Assembly (NCBI GenBank): GCA_019359595.1
Contig: JAHHGZ010000008.1
Location: forward strand, 62,001-126,000
From: Cyanomargarita calcarea GSE-NOS-MK-12-04C
GTDB lineage: Bacteria; Cyanobacteriota; Cyanobacteriia; Cyanobacteriales; Nostocaceae
Length of the DNA stretch: 64,000 nucleotides
Direction of reading: 5' to 3'
Position numbers and translations under genes: made by a program. This document shows positions 1 to 9,760 of this stretch, piece after piece (position 1 is the first letter of the stretch; every line of letters starts with the position of its first letter). Under the pieces are notes generated by a model. That model was not told where the DNA came from, did no database searches, and worked only from the letters and a program-made list of their open reading frames with translations.

Positions 1-62
1 AGAGAGACACCGCAAGTTATGAGGCGACCGAGTTCAGCAAAACAGCAACAAGAGTCAGCATC

Positions 63-1634
63 ATGACAGACGCAACTACTACCAACAGCCTCAACAAGTT
101 CGAGAAATTAAAGGCAGAAAAAGATGGACTGGCGGTAAAGGCGGAAATCGCCAAATTTGCTCTTCTAGGTTGGGAAGCAATGGACGAAACCGATCGCGAC
201 CATCGCCTTAAATGGTGGGGCGTATTCTTCCGCCCAGTGACTCCAGGTAAGTTTATGATGCGGATGCGGGTACCCAACGGTATTCTAACATCTAATCAAA
301 TGCGTGCCCTTGCTGCAGTGGTGCAGCGGTATGGTGACGACGGGTGCGCCGATATTACAACCAGACAGAATATTCAATTGCGGGGCATCCGGATTGAGGA
401 TTTACCGGATATCTTTGAGACATTTCAGGCTGTTGGTTTAACCACTGTCCAGTCAGGAATGGACAACGTTCGCAACATTACAGGCGACGCGGTGGCGGGT
501 TTAGATGCGGATGAATTGTTTGACACCCGTCAAGTGGTGCAAGAAATTCAAGACATGATTACCGGATCGGGGGAAGGTAACCCAGAGTTTAGCAATCTAC
601 CACGGAAGTTTAACATTGCGATCGCTGGTGGACGGGACAATTCAGTTCACGCTGAAATTAACGATTTAGCTTTCGTCCCAGCCTTTAAGAGTAGTGCTGA
701 GTCGGACAACTCAGAACTCATATTAGGTTTCAACGTCGTTGTGGGTGGCTTTTTCTCTGCTAAACGCTGCGATCCTGCGATTCCTTTAAATGCTTGGGTG
801 TCTCCGGATGATGTGGTAGCAGTATGTCGGGCTGTTTTGGAAGTTTATCGGGATAACGGCTTACGTGCCAATCGGCAAAAATCTCGTTTGATGTGGTTGA
901 TTGATGAATGGGGTATAGAAAAATTTCGTGCCCAAGTCGAAAAGCAGTTGGGTAAGTCTTTATTAACCGCAGCCGCAAAAGATGAAATCGACTGGGAAAA
1001 ACGCGACCACATTGGAGTGTACAAACAGAAGCAAGCGGGATTTAACTACGTAGGGCTGCATATTCCGGTTGGTCGGCTAAATGCTGATGAAATGTTTGAA
1101 TTAGCACGTTTAGCTGAAGTTTACGGGAGTAGCGAAATACGCTTCACTGTTGAACAGAACGCGATTATACCTAATATAGATGATTCAAATCTAGCTGCAT
1201 TTTACACCGAAGACTCGGTAAAAAAGTTTACAATAAAACCAGAGTCGCTAATGCGATCGCTGGTTTCTTGTACGGGTGCGCAATTTTGCAACTTTGCTTT
1301 AATTGAAACCAAAAACCGGGCTTTGCAAATAATTAAAGAGTTGGAAGCAGAGTTATTACTTACTCATACAGTGCGAATTCATTGGACTGGTTGCCCTAAC
1401 TCTTGTGGACAACCCCAAGTAGCAGATATCGGCTTGATGGGAACCAAAACTCGCAAAAACGGCAAGATGGTCGAAGGGGTTGATATCTACATGGGTGGCA
1501 AAGTGGGCAAAGATGCGCATCTAGGAACTTGTGTGACCAAAGGTATCCCCTGCGAGGACTTAGAGCCAGTATTGCGAGAGTTGCTTATCAAAAACTTCGG
1601 AGCAAAATCAAGGCAATTAGTCATTAGTCATTGA
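63..1634 (+). CDS. nirA: Ferredoxin-nitrite reductase
   Basis: The 523-residue product reduces nitrite to ammonium with six electrons from ferredoxin, the last step of nitrate assimilation, in the cytoplasm. Two nitrite/sulfite reductase half-domains are visible. The cysteines that bind the 4Fe-4S cluster and siroheme are C403 and C409 (CTGAQFC) and C444 and C448 (CPNSC). The length fits plant-type and cyanobacterial NirA. It is the first gene of the nirA-nrtABCD-narB cluster, 27 bp ahead of nrtA. Its promoter, where an NtcA site would be expected, lies before the window. The last residues (SRQLVISH) are encoded by a TTAGTCAT-type repeat, so the C-terminal tail may be repeat-derived. Identification is firm. 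Confidence 0.97.
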   Translation: MTDATTTNSLNKFEKLKAEKDGLAVKAEIAKFALLGWEAMDETDRDHRLKWWGVFFRPVTPGKFMMRMRVPNGILTSNQMRALAAVVQRYGDDGCADITTRQNIQLRGIRIEDLPDIFETFQAVGLTTVQSGMDNVRNITGDAVAGLDADELFDTRQVVQEIQDMITGSGEGNPEFSNLPRKFNIAIAGGRDNSVHAEINDLAFVPAFKSSAESDNSELILGFNVVVGGFFSAKRCDPAIPLNAWVSPDDVVAVCRAVLEVYRDNGLRANRQKSRLMWLIDEWGIEKFRAQVEKQLGKSLLTAAAKDEIDWEKRDHIGVYKQKQAGFNYVGLHIPVGRLNADEMFELARLAEVYGSSEIRFTVEQNAIIPNIDDSNLAAFYTEDSVKKFTIKPESLMRSLVSCTGAQFCNFALIETKNRALQIIKELEAELLLTHTVRIHWTGCPNSCGQPQVADIGLMGTKTRKNGKMVEGVDIYMGGKVGKDAHLGTCVTKGIPCEDLEPVLRELLIKNFGAKSRQLVISH

Positions 1635-1661
1635 CAGTAATCAACAATCAACCAACAAAAA

Positions 1662-2993
1662 ATGACAAATCTCTCCAGAAGACAATTTATTATTACTGCG
1701 GGTGTTGCGACTGCTGGTTCTATTGTTGTTCATGGTTGCACTTCAAGTGGACAAAGTGGAGAAAACTCCTCCTCCACAACTCCCAGTGGTGCTAGCCCCG
1801 CAGCTAATGTCACTCAAGTAGCACAGAATGCACCCAAAGTAGAAACAACTAAAGTGAAATTGGGATTTATTCCCCTAACTGATTCTGCTCCGATAATTAT
1901 TGCTAAAGAGAAAGGCTTCTTCGCGAAGTACGGGATGACCGATGTCGAAGTGGTTAAGCAAAAATCATGGCCCGTAACTCGCGATAACTTAAAATTAGGT
2001 TCCGGAGGGGGTGGTATTGATGGAGCGCACATCCTCAGCCCAATGCCGTATTCGCTAACCATCAGCGACAAAGTGCCAATGTACATTTTGGCACGTTTGA
2101 ACCTCAACGGTCAGGCAATTTCTGTTTCCAATAACTACAAAGAATTTAAATTAGGTACAGATAGCAAAGCGCTAAAAGCTTCTGCGGACAAAGCCAAAGC
2201 TGATAAGAAATTGATCAAAGCTGCGATCACTTTCCCCGGTGGTACCCATGATTTGTGGATGCGCTACTGGCTAGGAGCAGGTGGTATCGACCCCGATAGT
2301 GATGTCGGTTTGGAACCAGTCCCACCACCACAAATGGTGGCAAATATGAAAGTTGGTACCGTAGATGCTTTCTGCGTGGGTGAACCCTGGAATGCCCAAT
2401 TAGTGAGCCAAAAATTGGGTTATACAGCTTTAGTTACAGGGGAACTTTGGAAAGACCATCCAGAAAAAGCCTTTACAATGCGCAAAGATTGGGTTGATAA
2501 AAATCCCAATGCTGCACAAGCTTTATTGATGGGAGTTTTAGAAGCCCAGCAGTGGTGCGACAAGCCAGAAAATAAAGATGAAATGTGCAAAATAATTGCC
2601 GCACGCAAATACTTTAACGTTCCTGTAAAAGATATTGTGGAACGGGCTAAAGGTAATATTGACTACGGTGATGGACGCAAACAAGAGAACTTTGAAGCCA
2701 AGATGAAATTCTGGCAAAATAACGCTTCCTATCCCTATAAGAGTCATGACATTTGGTTTTTGACTGAAAATATCCGTTGGGGCAAATTGCCGGCTGATAC
2801 TAAAGTCAAGGAAATAGTTGATCAGGTGAATAAAGAGGATTTGTGGAAAAAAGCTGCTCAAGCTTTGAATATTCCCGCTGCTCAAATTCCTACGAGTACG
2901 AGTCGTGGAGTCGAGACATTCTTTGATGGTGTCAAGTTCGATGCAGAAAAACCAGAAGAATATTTGAAGAGTCTAAAAATCAAGAAAGCTTAA
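1662..2993 (+). CDS. nrtA: Nitrate/nitrite ABC transporter, substrate-binding lipoprotein
   Basis: NrtA binds nitrate and nitrite in the periplasm and delivers them to the NrtB permease. The 443-residue protein begins with a twin-arginine motif (SRRQF, R6-R7), a hydrophobic stretch and a lipobox ending at C26 (VVHGC), which indicates Tat export and lipid anchoring. A Ser/Thr/Pro-rich linker of about 30 residues precedes the binding domain, which starts near KLGFIPLTDSAPIIIAKEKG. The same fold is repeated in the C-terminal half of NrtC downstream. The gene lies 27 bp after nirA in the same operon. Length and motifs match the CmpA/NrtA family, and its place beside nirA and narB argues for nitrate rather than bicarbonate as substrate. 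Confidence 0.96.
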   Translation: MTNLSRRQFIITAGVATAGSIVVHGCTSSGQSGENSSSTTPSGASPAANVTQVAQNAPKVETTKVKLGFIPLTDSAPIIIAKEKGFFAKYGMTDVEVVKQKSWPVTRDNLKLGSGGGGIDGAHILSPMPYSLTISDKVPMYILARLNLNGQAISVSNNYKEFKLGTDSKALKASADKAKADKKLIKAAITFPGGTHDLWMRYWLGAGGIDPDSDVGLEPVPPPQMVANMKVGTVDAFCVGEPWNAQLVSQKLGYTALVTGELWKDHPEKAFTMRKDWVDKNPNAAQALLMGVLEAQQWCDKPENKDEMCKIIAARKYFNVPVKDIVERAKGNIDYGDGRKQENFEAKMKFWQNNASYPYKSHDIWFLTENIRWGKLPADTKVKEIVDQVNKEDLWKKAAQALNIPAAQIPTSTSRGVETFFDGVKFDAEKPEEYLKSLKIKKA

Positions 2994-2996
2994 CTT

Positions 2997-3030
2997 GAAC
3001 AAAGGAAGAAGGAAGAAGGAAGAAGACTTC
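2997..3030 (+). repeat. GAAGGAA heptamer tract in nrtA-nrtB spacer
   Basis: The start of the 132-bp spacer between nrtA and nrtB holds several tandem AAGGAAG-type heptamers followed by a short complementary TTCTTTCTTC stretch. The same tract in inverse orientation (TTCCTTC)n occurs at 23508-23562, and a further copy at 50700-50722. This is the short tandemly repeated repetitive (STRR) sequence class known from heterocystous cyanobacteria. Confidence 0.8.
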
Positions 3031-3125
3031 TTTCTTCTTTCCAAACGGGTTTAAATCCCCCATAAATTGTGCGAATTCCTTCAACATCCATTTTTTAAAT
3101 AAATCATAATTGGAGAGGATAAATC

Positions 3126-3965
3126 ATGACTGCAACCCTTGGAAGTCGTACTAGAAAAAAAGCTCAGAGCGATCTCACTAAATTTATATCTCAAAAAATT
3201 GTCCCCCCACTCGTCGCACTTGGTATATTTCTAGTAATTTGGCAGTTGCTTTGTTCCGCTCCTAATTCTAACTTGCCCGGTCCCATAGAAACTTTCTCTG
3301 AAACTTGGGACCCTTTTATCACTCAACCTTTTTTTGATAATGGTGAAAGTGATAAAGGATTAGGTTGGCAGATCCTCAGCAGTTTAATAAGGGTTGGGTT
3401 TGGTTTTTCTTTGTCAGCCACAGTCGGAATTGTCTTAGGTATCCTTGTCGGTGCTAATCCATTAGTATATAACGCTGTAGACCCGATTTTCCAAGTGCTG
3501 CGGACGGTACCGCCTTTAGCATGGTTGCCTATCTCTCTAGCCGCATTTCAACAAGCTAATCCTTCAGCAATTTTCGTAATTTTTATCACTTCAATCTGGC
3601 CGATTCTGATTAACACTACAGTCGGTGTCCAACAATTGCCTCAAGATTATAGAAATGTTGCTAGAGTATTACGTTTATCTGGGCCAAAGTATTTCGTGAA
3701 AATTTTGTTCCCTGCCACTGTCCCCTATATATTTACTGGATTAAGAATCGGAATTGGCTTGTCTTGGCTGGCAATTGTTGCTGCTGAAATGTTAGTTGGT
3801 GGTGTGGGTATCGGTTCTTTTATCTGGGATGCATATAATACAACTACAGATACTAATTTAAGCGAGATTATCTTAGCGTTGATTTATGTCGGTTTGGTTG
3901 GTTTGTTATTGGATCGTCTAGTTGGTTTTGTCGCTAGTAAGGTTGTTCCTGAAGAACAAAAGTAA
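3126..3965 (+). CDS. nrtB: Nitrate ABC transporter, permease protein
   Basis: The 279-residue integral membrane protein is the permease of the nitrate/nitrite importer. It has the SsuC/TauC/NrtB-type binding-protein-dependent transport domain, with about six hydrophobic segments. The EAA-like cytoplasmic loop that contacts the ATPases lies around residues 180-200, in the region after YRNVARVLRLSGPKYF. A GGAGAGG ribosome-binding site lies 8 bp before the ATG. It follows nrtA after a 132-bp repeat-containing spacer and precedes nrtC. NrtB is expected to form a homodimer with one NrtC and one NrtD bound inside the cell. Identification is firm from family features and operon context. Confidence 0.95.
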   Translation: MTATLGSRTRKKAQSDLTKFISQKIVPPLVALGIFLVIWQLLCSAPNSNLPGPIETFSETWDPFITQPFFDNGESDKGLGWQILSSLIRVGFGFSLSATVGIVLGILVGANPLVYNAVDPIFQVLRTVPPLAWLPISLAAFQQANPSAIFVIFITSIWPILINTTVGVQQLPQDYRNVARVLRLSGPKYFVKILFPATVPYIFTGLRIGIGLSWLAIVAAEMLVGGVGIGSFIWDAYNTTTDTNLSEIILALIYVGLVGLLLDRLVGFVASKVVPEEQK

Positions 3966-3989
3966 GATTTGTTTGTAGTTCATTGTTGG

Positions 3990-4066
3990 TCGTTGTTTGG
4001 AAGAAATTAACAACCAACAAATAACAACTAACAACCAACAATTAACAATTAACAATTAATAACTAA
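3990..4066 (+). repeat. AACAACCAACAA-type short repeats in nrtB-nrtC spacer
   Basis: The 103-bp spacer between nrtB and nrtC is almost wholly composed of degenerate repeats of the ACAACCAACAATTAACAATT type, ending immediately before the nrtC ATG. No ribosome-binding site other than repeat sequence is evident. The same repeat type occurs at 24540-24600 and 27043-27135. Confidence 0.75.
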
Positions 4067-4068
4067 AA

Positions 4069-6054
4069 ATGACTACTTTTATTGAAGTTGACCACATTGA
4101 CCGTGTTTTTAATCTGCCAAATGGCGGTCAGTATATAGCGCTGAAAAATATTGAACTCAAAATTAAACAAGGTGAATTTGTTTCTTTAATTGGCCACTCT
4201 GGTTGTGGTAAGTCTACCTTGTTGAATATCATTGCCGGTTTGGATAAAGCGAGTATTGGTGGAGTGACGTTGGAAGGACGAGAGGTTAGAGAACCCGGTC
4301 CCGATCGCATGGTAGTATTCCAAAATTACTCTCTCCTACCTTGGCTAACTGTCCGGGAAAATATCGGCTTGGCAGTGGATGAAGTGTATAAAAATAAATC
4401 CAACGGTGAGCGAAAAGGCATTATCGAACAACACATCGATATGGTGGGACTGCGCCAAGCCGCCGATAAACGCCCAAATCAGTTATCTGGAGGGATGAAA
4501 CAACGAGTATCAATTGCTCGCGCTCTCGCTATTCGTCCCAAATTGTTGTTGCTAGATGAACCCTTTGGTGCATTGGATGCCTTGACACGGGGTAGTTTGC
4601 AGGAACAGTTGATGAAAATCTGCAACGAAAATAACCTCACCTGCGTGATGGTGACTCATGATGTCGATGAAGCGCTATTGTTGAGCGATCGCATTGTGAT
4701 GCTCACCAATGGACCAGAAGCTCATATCGGACAAATTATAGATGTAAATATAGCCCGTCCCAGAAAGCGTTTAGAAGTAGTCAACCATACCAGCTATTAC
4801 GTGCTGCGGAATGAGATGATTTACTTCCTCAACCAGCAAAAACTGGCCAAGAAACGCAAATCCCAAGGATCTGCACCCCAGATTATCTCCCGTAACGGAT
4901 TGGAAAAAGTCAATCTCGAACTTGGCTTTATGCCCCTTACCGATGCCGCTCCTTTGATTGTGGCGAAAGAAAAAGGCTTCTTTGCCGAATTCGGCCTAGA
5001 AGAAGTCACTCTCTACCGCGAACCCAGTTGGAAAGAAATCGCCAAAGGTGTGGGTACAGGCAGATTAGATGCGGCCCAGATGGTTGCTGGAATGCCCCTT
5101 GCTTTAACTTTGGGTGCTGGGGAGAAAACACCAGTTACCATAGTCTCGGCAATGACTCTCTCCCGCAACGGTAACGCCATCACCTTAAGCAAGAAACTTC
5201 AACAGCTTGGTGTTCATACCCTAGCCGACTTGAAAGTAGCACTGCAAGCCGACACTGAGAAAACCCACTCTTTAGGGGTGGTACATCCAGCATCAATGCA
5301 AAACTTGCTGATGCGTTACTGGCTAGCTGCAGGTGGTATAGACCCCGACCAAGATGTCAGCCTGCCAGTGATTCCACCACCACAAATGATGTCCGCTCTC
5401 AAATCTGGCACTATCGACGGCTACTGTGTCGGAGGACCTTGGAACACCCGTGCTGTCAAGGATGAAATCGGTTTTGTTGCCGCTACAGGGTTGGAAATCT
5501 GGGCAGGACATCCAGAAAAGGTACTTGGTGTCAGCGAAGAATGGGCACAGAAGTATCCAAAAACCCACTTAGCTCTAGTGAAAGCACTGTTGAAGGCTTG
5601 CGAATATTGCGACGACATCCGCAACCGAGAAGAAATTGTCGAATTACTTTGTCGTCCACAGTACCTCGACACAACACCCGAAACCATCCGTCCCGGCTTC
5701 ATCGACCCTTACGAACGCGGTGATGGCACAGAAGCCGAGTTCCTCGCGACATATAACCAATTCTACGTCAACAAAACCAATTACCCCGACCGCACTGAAA
5801 TGCTGTGGATTTTGACTCAGTTAGCTCGTTGGGGTTTAACTCCATTCCCGAAAAACTGGGTAGAAATTATCGAACGAATCTGTCGCACCGATGTATATGG
5901 CGCTGCAGCCCGAGAACTTGGTTTCTTGGATATCGGACGAGATACCCCCATTTGGCTATTTGATGGAAAACTTTTTAACCCCTCCGAGCCGATAGAGTAT
6001 CTTAACAGCTTTGAAATCAAGCACCAGATACATATTCAGGAAGTAATTATCTAA
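4069..6054 (+). CDS. nrtC: Nitrate ABC transporter, ATPase fused to NrtA-like regulatory domain
   Basis: The 661-residue NrtC has an N-terminal ABC ATPase with Walker A at residues 42-50 (GHSGCGKST), the signature LSGGMKQR near 139-146 and Walker B LLLLDEP near 160. From about residue 275 a second domain resembles NrtA (LELGFMPLTDAAPLIVAKEK). In this family the fused domain is cytoplasmic and is known to mediate ammonium or intracellular nitrate inhibition of uptake. It pairs with NrtD on the NrtB permease. The length is normal for NrtC. It lies between nrtB and nrtD, with repeat-rich spacers on both sides. Confidence 0.97.
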   Translation: MTTFIEVDHIDRVFNLPNGGQYIALKNIELKIKQGEFVSLIGHSGCGKSTLLNIIAGLDKASIGGVTLEGREVREPGPDRMVVFQNYSLLPWLTVRENIGLAVDEVYKNKSNGERKGIIEQHIDMVGLRQAADKRPNQLSGGMKQRVSIARALAIRPKLLLLDEPFGALDALTRGSLQEQLMKICNENNLTCVMVTHDVDEALLLSDRIVMLTNGPEAHIGQIIDVNIARPRKRLEVVNHTSYYVLRNEMIYFLNQQKLAKKRKSQGSAPQIISRNGLEKVNLELGFMPLTDAAPLIVAKEKGFFAEFGLEEVTLYREPSWKEIAKGVGTGRLDAAQMVAGMPLALTLGAGEKTPVTIVSAMTLSRNGNAITLSKKLQQLGVHTLADLKVALQADTEKTHSLGVVHPASMQNLLMRYWLAAGGIDPDQDVSLPVIPPPQMMSALKSGTIDGYCVGGPWNTRAVKDEIGFVAATGLEIWAGHPEKVLGVSEEWAQKYPKTHLALVKALLKACEYCDDIRNREEIVELLCRPQYLDTTPETIRPGFIDPYERGDGTEAEFLATYNQFYVNKTNYPDRTEMLWILTQLARWGLTPFPKNWVEIIERICRTDVYGAAARELGFLDIGRDTPIWLFDGKLFNPSEPIEYLNSFEIKHQIHIQEVII

Positions 6055-6150
6055 GGGTTAGGAGTGGGGAGTTAGGAGTTAAGAATAAAACTCATAACCC
6101 ATAATTCCTAACTAATAACCCATAACTCATAACCCATAACTCATAACTCA
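6055..6150 (+). repeat. GTTAGGA / CATAACC repeats in nrtC-nrtD spacer
   Basis: The 109-bp spacer begins with GGTTAGGAGT-type heptamers and continues into the complementary ACTCATAACCCATAACTCATAACTC series. The two halves could fold into a hairpin in the operon transcript. The nrtD ATG follows at 6164. Confidence 0.75.
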
Positions 6151-6163
6151 TAACTCCCTTACC

Positions 6164-7012
6164 ATGATGCAAGCATTAAACCAAACTAAAACCGAAATCA
6201 ATCAATTGCAATTGCCAAAATCAGAACACTTCCTGGTGATTGAAGGTGTCACCAAGGTTTACCCAACCGCTAATGGCCCTTACACTGTACTTGATGGAAT
6301 TGATCTGAAAGTTAGTGAAGGCGAATTTGTTTGTCTTATCGGTCACTCTGGCTGCGGTAAATCCACGCTCTTAAATATGATTTCCGGATTTAATACACCT
6401 ACTGACGGTGTGGTCATGCTCCAAAACCAGCGGATTGTTGAACCTGGTCCCGACCGGATGATGGTATTCCAAAACTATTGCTTGCTGCCGTGGTTGTCTG
6501 TATTTGATAACGTTTATACCGCAGTTGATGCTGTATTTCCGAAAAAACCGAAAGCCGAAAAAAGAGCGATCGTTAGAGAACATTTAGCGATGGTGGGACT
6601 CACTGAAGCCGCAGAGAAAAAGCCCGGTCAAATTTCTGGTGGGATGAAACAACGAGTAGCGATCGCCCGTGCATTATCTATCCGTCCCAAGCTTTTAATT
6701 TTAGATGAGCCTTTCGGTGCTTTGGATGCGATCACCAGAGAAGAACTTCAAGAAGAATTGCTGAAAATTTGGCGCGAACATCGAGTTACGGTATTAATGA
6801 TTACCCACGACATTGATGAAGCTTTATTTATGGCAGACCGTTTGGTAATGATGACCAACGGTCCCTCAGCAAAGATTGGCGAAATCTTGGATATTCCTTT
6901 TTCTCGCCCCCGCAACCGCGCACGCATCATGGAAGACCCGAAATACTACGAACTCAGAAACTATACACTCGACTTTTTATACAACAAATTTGCCCACGAT
7001 GACGCGCAATGA
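6164..7012 (+). CDS. nrtD: Nitrate ABC transporter, ATP-binding protein
   Basis: The 282-residue stand-alone ATPase of the nitrate/nitrite importer has Walker A at residues 60-68 (GHSGCGKST), signature ISGGMKQR, Walker B LLILDEP and the switch histidine in MITHDIDEA. It closely resembles the N-terminal half of NrtC but lacks the fused binding-protein-like domain, which separates NrtD from NrtC. The start shown is ATG followed at once by a second ATG (MMQAL); either could be used. The gene precedes a long heptamer array and narB in the operon. Confidence 0.95.
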   Translation: MMQALNQTKTEINQLQLPKSEHFLVIEGVTKVYPTANGPYTVLDGIDLKVSEGEFVCLIGHSGCGKSTLLNMISGFNTPTDGVVMLQNQRIVEPGPDRMMVFQNYCLLPWLSVFDNVYTAVDAVFPKKPKAEKRAIVREHLAMVGLTEAAEKKPGQISGGMKQRVAIARALSIRPKLLILDEPFGALDAITREELQEELLKIWREHRVTVLMITHDIDEALFMADRLVMMTNGPSAKIGEILDIPFSRPRNRARIMEDPKYYELRNYTLDFLYNKFAHDDAQ

Positions 7013-7200
7013 GAAGGTTAGGAGTTAGGGGTTAGGAGTTAGGAGTTAGGAGTTAGAAGTTAGGAGTTAGGAGTTAGAAGTTAGGAGTTAGGAGTTAGGA
7101 GTTAGGAGTTAGGAGTTAGGAGTTAGGAGTTAGGAGTTAGGGGTTAGAGGTTAGGAGTAAACAACTAACAACCAACAACTAACGACCAACAATTAACAAA
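7013..7200 (+). repeat. Long GTTAGGA heptamer array (STRR) between nrtD and narB
   Basis: About 150 bp of nearly uninterrupted GTTAGGA/GTTAGAA heptamers begins directly after the nrtD stop, followed by ACAACTAACAACCAACAAC-type units to about 7200. This is the longest array in the window. It must be transcribed if nrtD and narB share an mRNA. Other arrays of the same unit occur at 29580-29643 and 60035-60098 and inside narB and cobN. Confidence 0.9.
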
Positions 7201-7283
7201 TAACCAATAATATATTGCATTAAATCAATGCGTTTTTGTGATGAGTGATTGCTTGATGGTATTCATACCTATGAGAATAGGAA

Positions 7284-9734
7284 ATGACCAACGAGCCAAT
7301 AGTTCGTTTAAATAGGGTTCATTTTGTGAGCGAGATTATAAAAACCCTTTGTCCATATTGCGGTGTAGGGTGCGGTTTAGAGGTTGTAGCTAGTCAGAAG
7401 ACGACATCTCACCCTGATGAGCAAATCCGTCTGGAAAAGTTTGGTGGGACAAAATCTGACACTGCCACGTCAGATGCTACAACTTTGGCAACCTCCGCAC
7501 AACACTCGCTCCACTATCCGCAAAATCTCAAAACCCCAATCCAAAATTGGAAAGTTCGAGGCGATCGCACTCATCCTTCCAGTCAGGGTATGGTTTGCAT
7601 CAAAGGTGCAACAGTCGCTGAATCTTTGGACAAAGACAGGTTGCTCTACCCAATGGTGCGGAACTCTTTGAATGAACCATTCCAAAGGGTCGGTTGGGAC
7701 GAGGTACTAAATCTGATTGCACAGCGCATTGAAACTGTCTGCGCAACTTCTGGTTCGGATTCTCTATGTATGTACGGTTCCGGGCAGATGCAAAGTGAAG
7801 ATTATTATGTAGCCCAAAAACTCTTCAAAGGGTGTCTGGGAACCAATAACTTTGACTCTAACTCCCGTTTATGTATGTCTAGTGCAGTCAAAGCTTACGT
7901 GCAAAGTTTGGGGGCTGATGGGCCACCCTGCTGTTACGAAGACCTTGACATTACAGACTGCGCTTTTATTATCGGCTCCAATGCCGCCGAATGTCACCCG
8001 ATTGTTTTCAACCGCTTACAAAAACATCATAAGAAAAACCCGTCAGTAAAATTAATTGTTGTTGACCCCCGGCATACTCCTACAGCCGAAGTCGCAGATT
8101 TACATTTAGCAATTCGTCCTGGAACAGATATTGATTTACTTAATGGCATTGCCCATTTGCTGCTGCGTTGGGGTGAAATTGATGCCGAATTTATTGAAGA
8201 TTGTACCAATCACTTTTCACAATTTGTTCAAGTCGTTCAGCACTATCCACCATCCATTGTTGCTGCACGCTGTGAAATTTCTGTCAAGGATTTAGAGTTA
8301 GCAGCCCGTTACTGGGCTGAAGGAAAAAATGTCCTTTCTTTGTGGTCAATGGGTGTCAACCAGTCACAGGAAGGAACCGCCAAAGCCAGCAGCATTATTA
8401 ATTTACACCTGCTGACTGGTCAAATCGGCAAACCAGGAGCGGGTCCATTTTCTCTCACAGGTCAGCCCAATGCAATGGGGGGAAGGGAAGTTGGCGGTTT
8501 ATCAAACTTATTACCCGGTTATCGATGTGTTAACAATCCCCAACATCGGGCAGAAGTTGAGCAATTTTGGGGATTAAAAGCAGGTGGAATCGCACCTGAG
8601 AACGGTCGCACAGCTTGGGAAATTATTACAGGTTTAGAAAGTGGTGATGTCGAGTTTCTTTGGGTTGTCGCCACAAACCCAGCAGTCAGTTTACCTGATT
8701 TGGAACGTGTCAAAGCAGCATTAAAGCGATCGCCTTTTACCATCTGCCAAGACGCTTATTATCCTACAGAAACTGCTGCTTACGCTCACGTTTTATTACC
8801 GGCCGCTCAATGGGGCGAAAAAACTGGTACAATGACCAACTCAGAAAGAGTAGTCACCCTCCAAAAAGCATTTCGCCAACCACCTGGAGAGGCGAAAGTT
8901 GACTGGGAGATTTTTGCAGAAGTTGGTCGTCGTTTGGGTTTTGGCGACAAATTTGAATTTAGTTCTGCATCCGCAGTCCATGCCGAATTTGTGCAATTAA
9001 CACGCGATCGCCCCTGCGACATGACTGGCATCAACCACGCACTACTGGCAAAAAAACCCTTGCAATGGCCACTTTGTCAAGAAAGTGAGGAGTTAGGAGT
9101 TATGAGTTATGAGTTAGAATTTTTAACTCCTAACTCCTCACTCCCAACCCCCAACTCCAAATCCTCAACTCCTAACTCCTCACTCCCAACCCCCAACTCC
9201 AAAAGACTCTACACCAACAATCGCTACCACACCCCAGACGGACGGGCACGCTTCATTCCTTCTCATTCCCGAGGACTGGCAGAACCACCAGATTCCAATT
9301 ATCCCTTTGTGCTAACGACAGGTAGAGTTTACGGACATTGGCACACCCAGACACGCACTGGTCGGATTGAGAAAATCAGACAAATGTATCCCGAACCGTT
9401 TATCGAAATTCATCCCCGAGATGCTGATGATTTGGGAATTGCCAATAATAGCTGGGTGGAAGTGCGATCGCCTCGGGGAAACAGTAGATTTTGTGCCAAA
9501 GTGACAAGAGCGATCGCACCCGGTACTGTTTTTGTCCCCATCCACTGGGGTACACTTTGGGCAATGGATTCCGAAGCTAACAGCCTCACCCATTCCCAAT
9601 CTTGCCCTGACTCCCAGCAACCGGAATTAAAAGCTTGCGCCGTACAACTGTTGCCAGTTAGTCTAGAGTTAAAAATTAATAAGTATCAAGTCCTACCTCA
9701 CAATGGTAAGCTGCTAGACGTAGAGAAAGGGTAA
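7284..9734 (+). CDS. narB: Ferredoxin-dependent assimilatory nitrate reductase
   Basis: NarB reduces nitrate to nitrite in the cytoplasm with electrons from ferredoxin, using a 4Fe-4S cluster and bis-MGD molybdenum cofactor. The cluster cysteines are C23, C26, C30 (CPYCGVGC) and C105 (GMVCIKG), followed by molybdopterin oxidoreductase and dinucleotide-binding domains. At 816 residues it is somewhat longer than NarB of about 730, partly through an insert at about residues 602-640 made of translated STRR repeats. The ATG used here adds about 14 residues; a GTG at 7326 ([13 protein letters not shown]) would give a more typical N-terminus. It is the last gene of the operon, with a hairpin downstream. 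Confidence 0.95.
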   Translation: MTNEPIVRLNRVHFVSEIIKTLCPYCGVGCGLEVVASQKTTSHPDEQIRLEKFGGTKSDTATSDATTLATSAQHSLHYPQNLKTPIQNWKVRGDRTHPSSQGMVCIKGATVAESLDKDRLLYPMVRNSLNEPFQRVGWDEVLNLIAQRIETVCATSGSDSLCMYGSGQMQSEDYYVAQKLFKGCLGTNNFDSNSRLCMSSAVKAYVQSLGADGPPCCYEDLDITDCAFIIGSNAAECHPIVFNRLQKHHKKNPSVKLIVVDPRHTPTAEVADLHLAIRPGTDIDLLNGIAHLLLRWGEIDAEFIEDCTNHFSQFVQVVQHYPPSIVAARCEISVKDLELAARYWAEGKNVLSLWSMGVNQSQEGTAKASSIINLHLLTGQIGKPGAGPFSLTGQPNAMGGREVGGLSNLLPGYRCVNNPQHRAEVEQFWGLKAGGIAPENGRTAWEIITGLESGDVEFLWVVATNPAVSLPDLERVKAALKRSPFTICQDAYYPTETAAYAHVLLPAAQWGEKTGTMTNSERVVTLQKAFRQPPGEAKVDWEIFAEVGRRLGFGDKFEFSSASAVHAEFVQLTRDRPCDMTGINHALLAKKPLQWPLCQESEELGVMSYELEFLTPNSSLPTPNSKSSTPNSSLPTPNSKRLYTNNRYHTPDGRARFIPSHSRGLAEPPDSNYPFVLTTGRVYGHWHTQTRTGRIEKIRQMYPEPFIEIHPRDADDLGIANNSWVEVRSPRGNSRFCAKVTRAIAPGTVFVPIHWGTLWAMDSEANSLTHSQSCPDSQQPELKACAVQLLPVSLELKINKYQVLPHNGKLLDVEKG
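9087..9203 (+). repeat. STRR heptamers inside the narB coding region
   Basis: GAGGAGTTAGGAGTTA heptamers face the inverse TAACTCCTAACTCCTC, a perfect inverted repeat of about 18 bp. They are followed by a 35-bp direct duplication at about 9125-9159 and 9167-9201. The whole stretch stays open in the narB frame and encodes two copies of [12 protein letters not shown]. Both flanks return to conserved reductase sequence (PLQWPLCQ before, [10 protein letters not shown] after). Confidence 0.9.
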
Positions 9735-9760
9735 AGGTTAAAAGACAGCTACATAGAAAC

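Noticed and set aside
7013-7200. CRISPR array
   Set aside because: The repeats are 7-bp tandem units without spacers. No array of 25-40-bp repeats with unique spacers and no cas genes were seen anywhere in the window.
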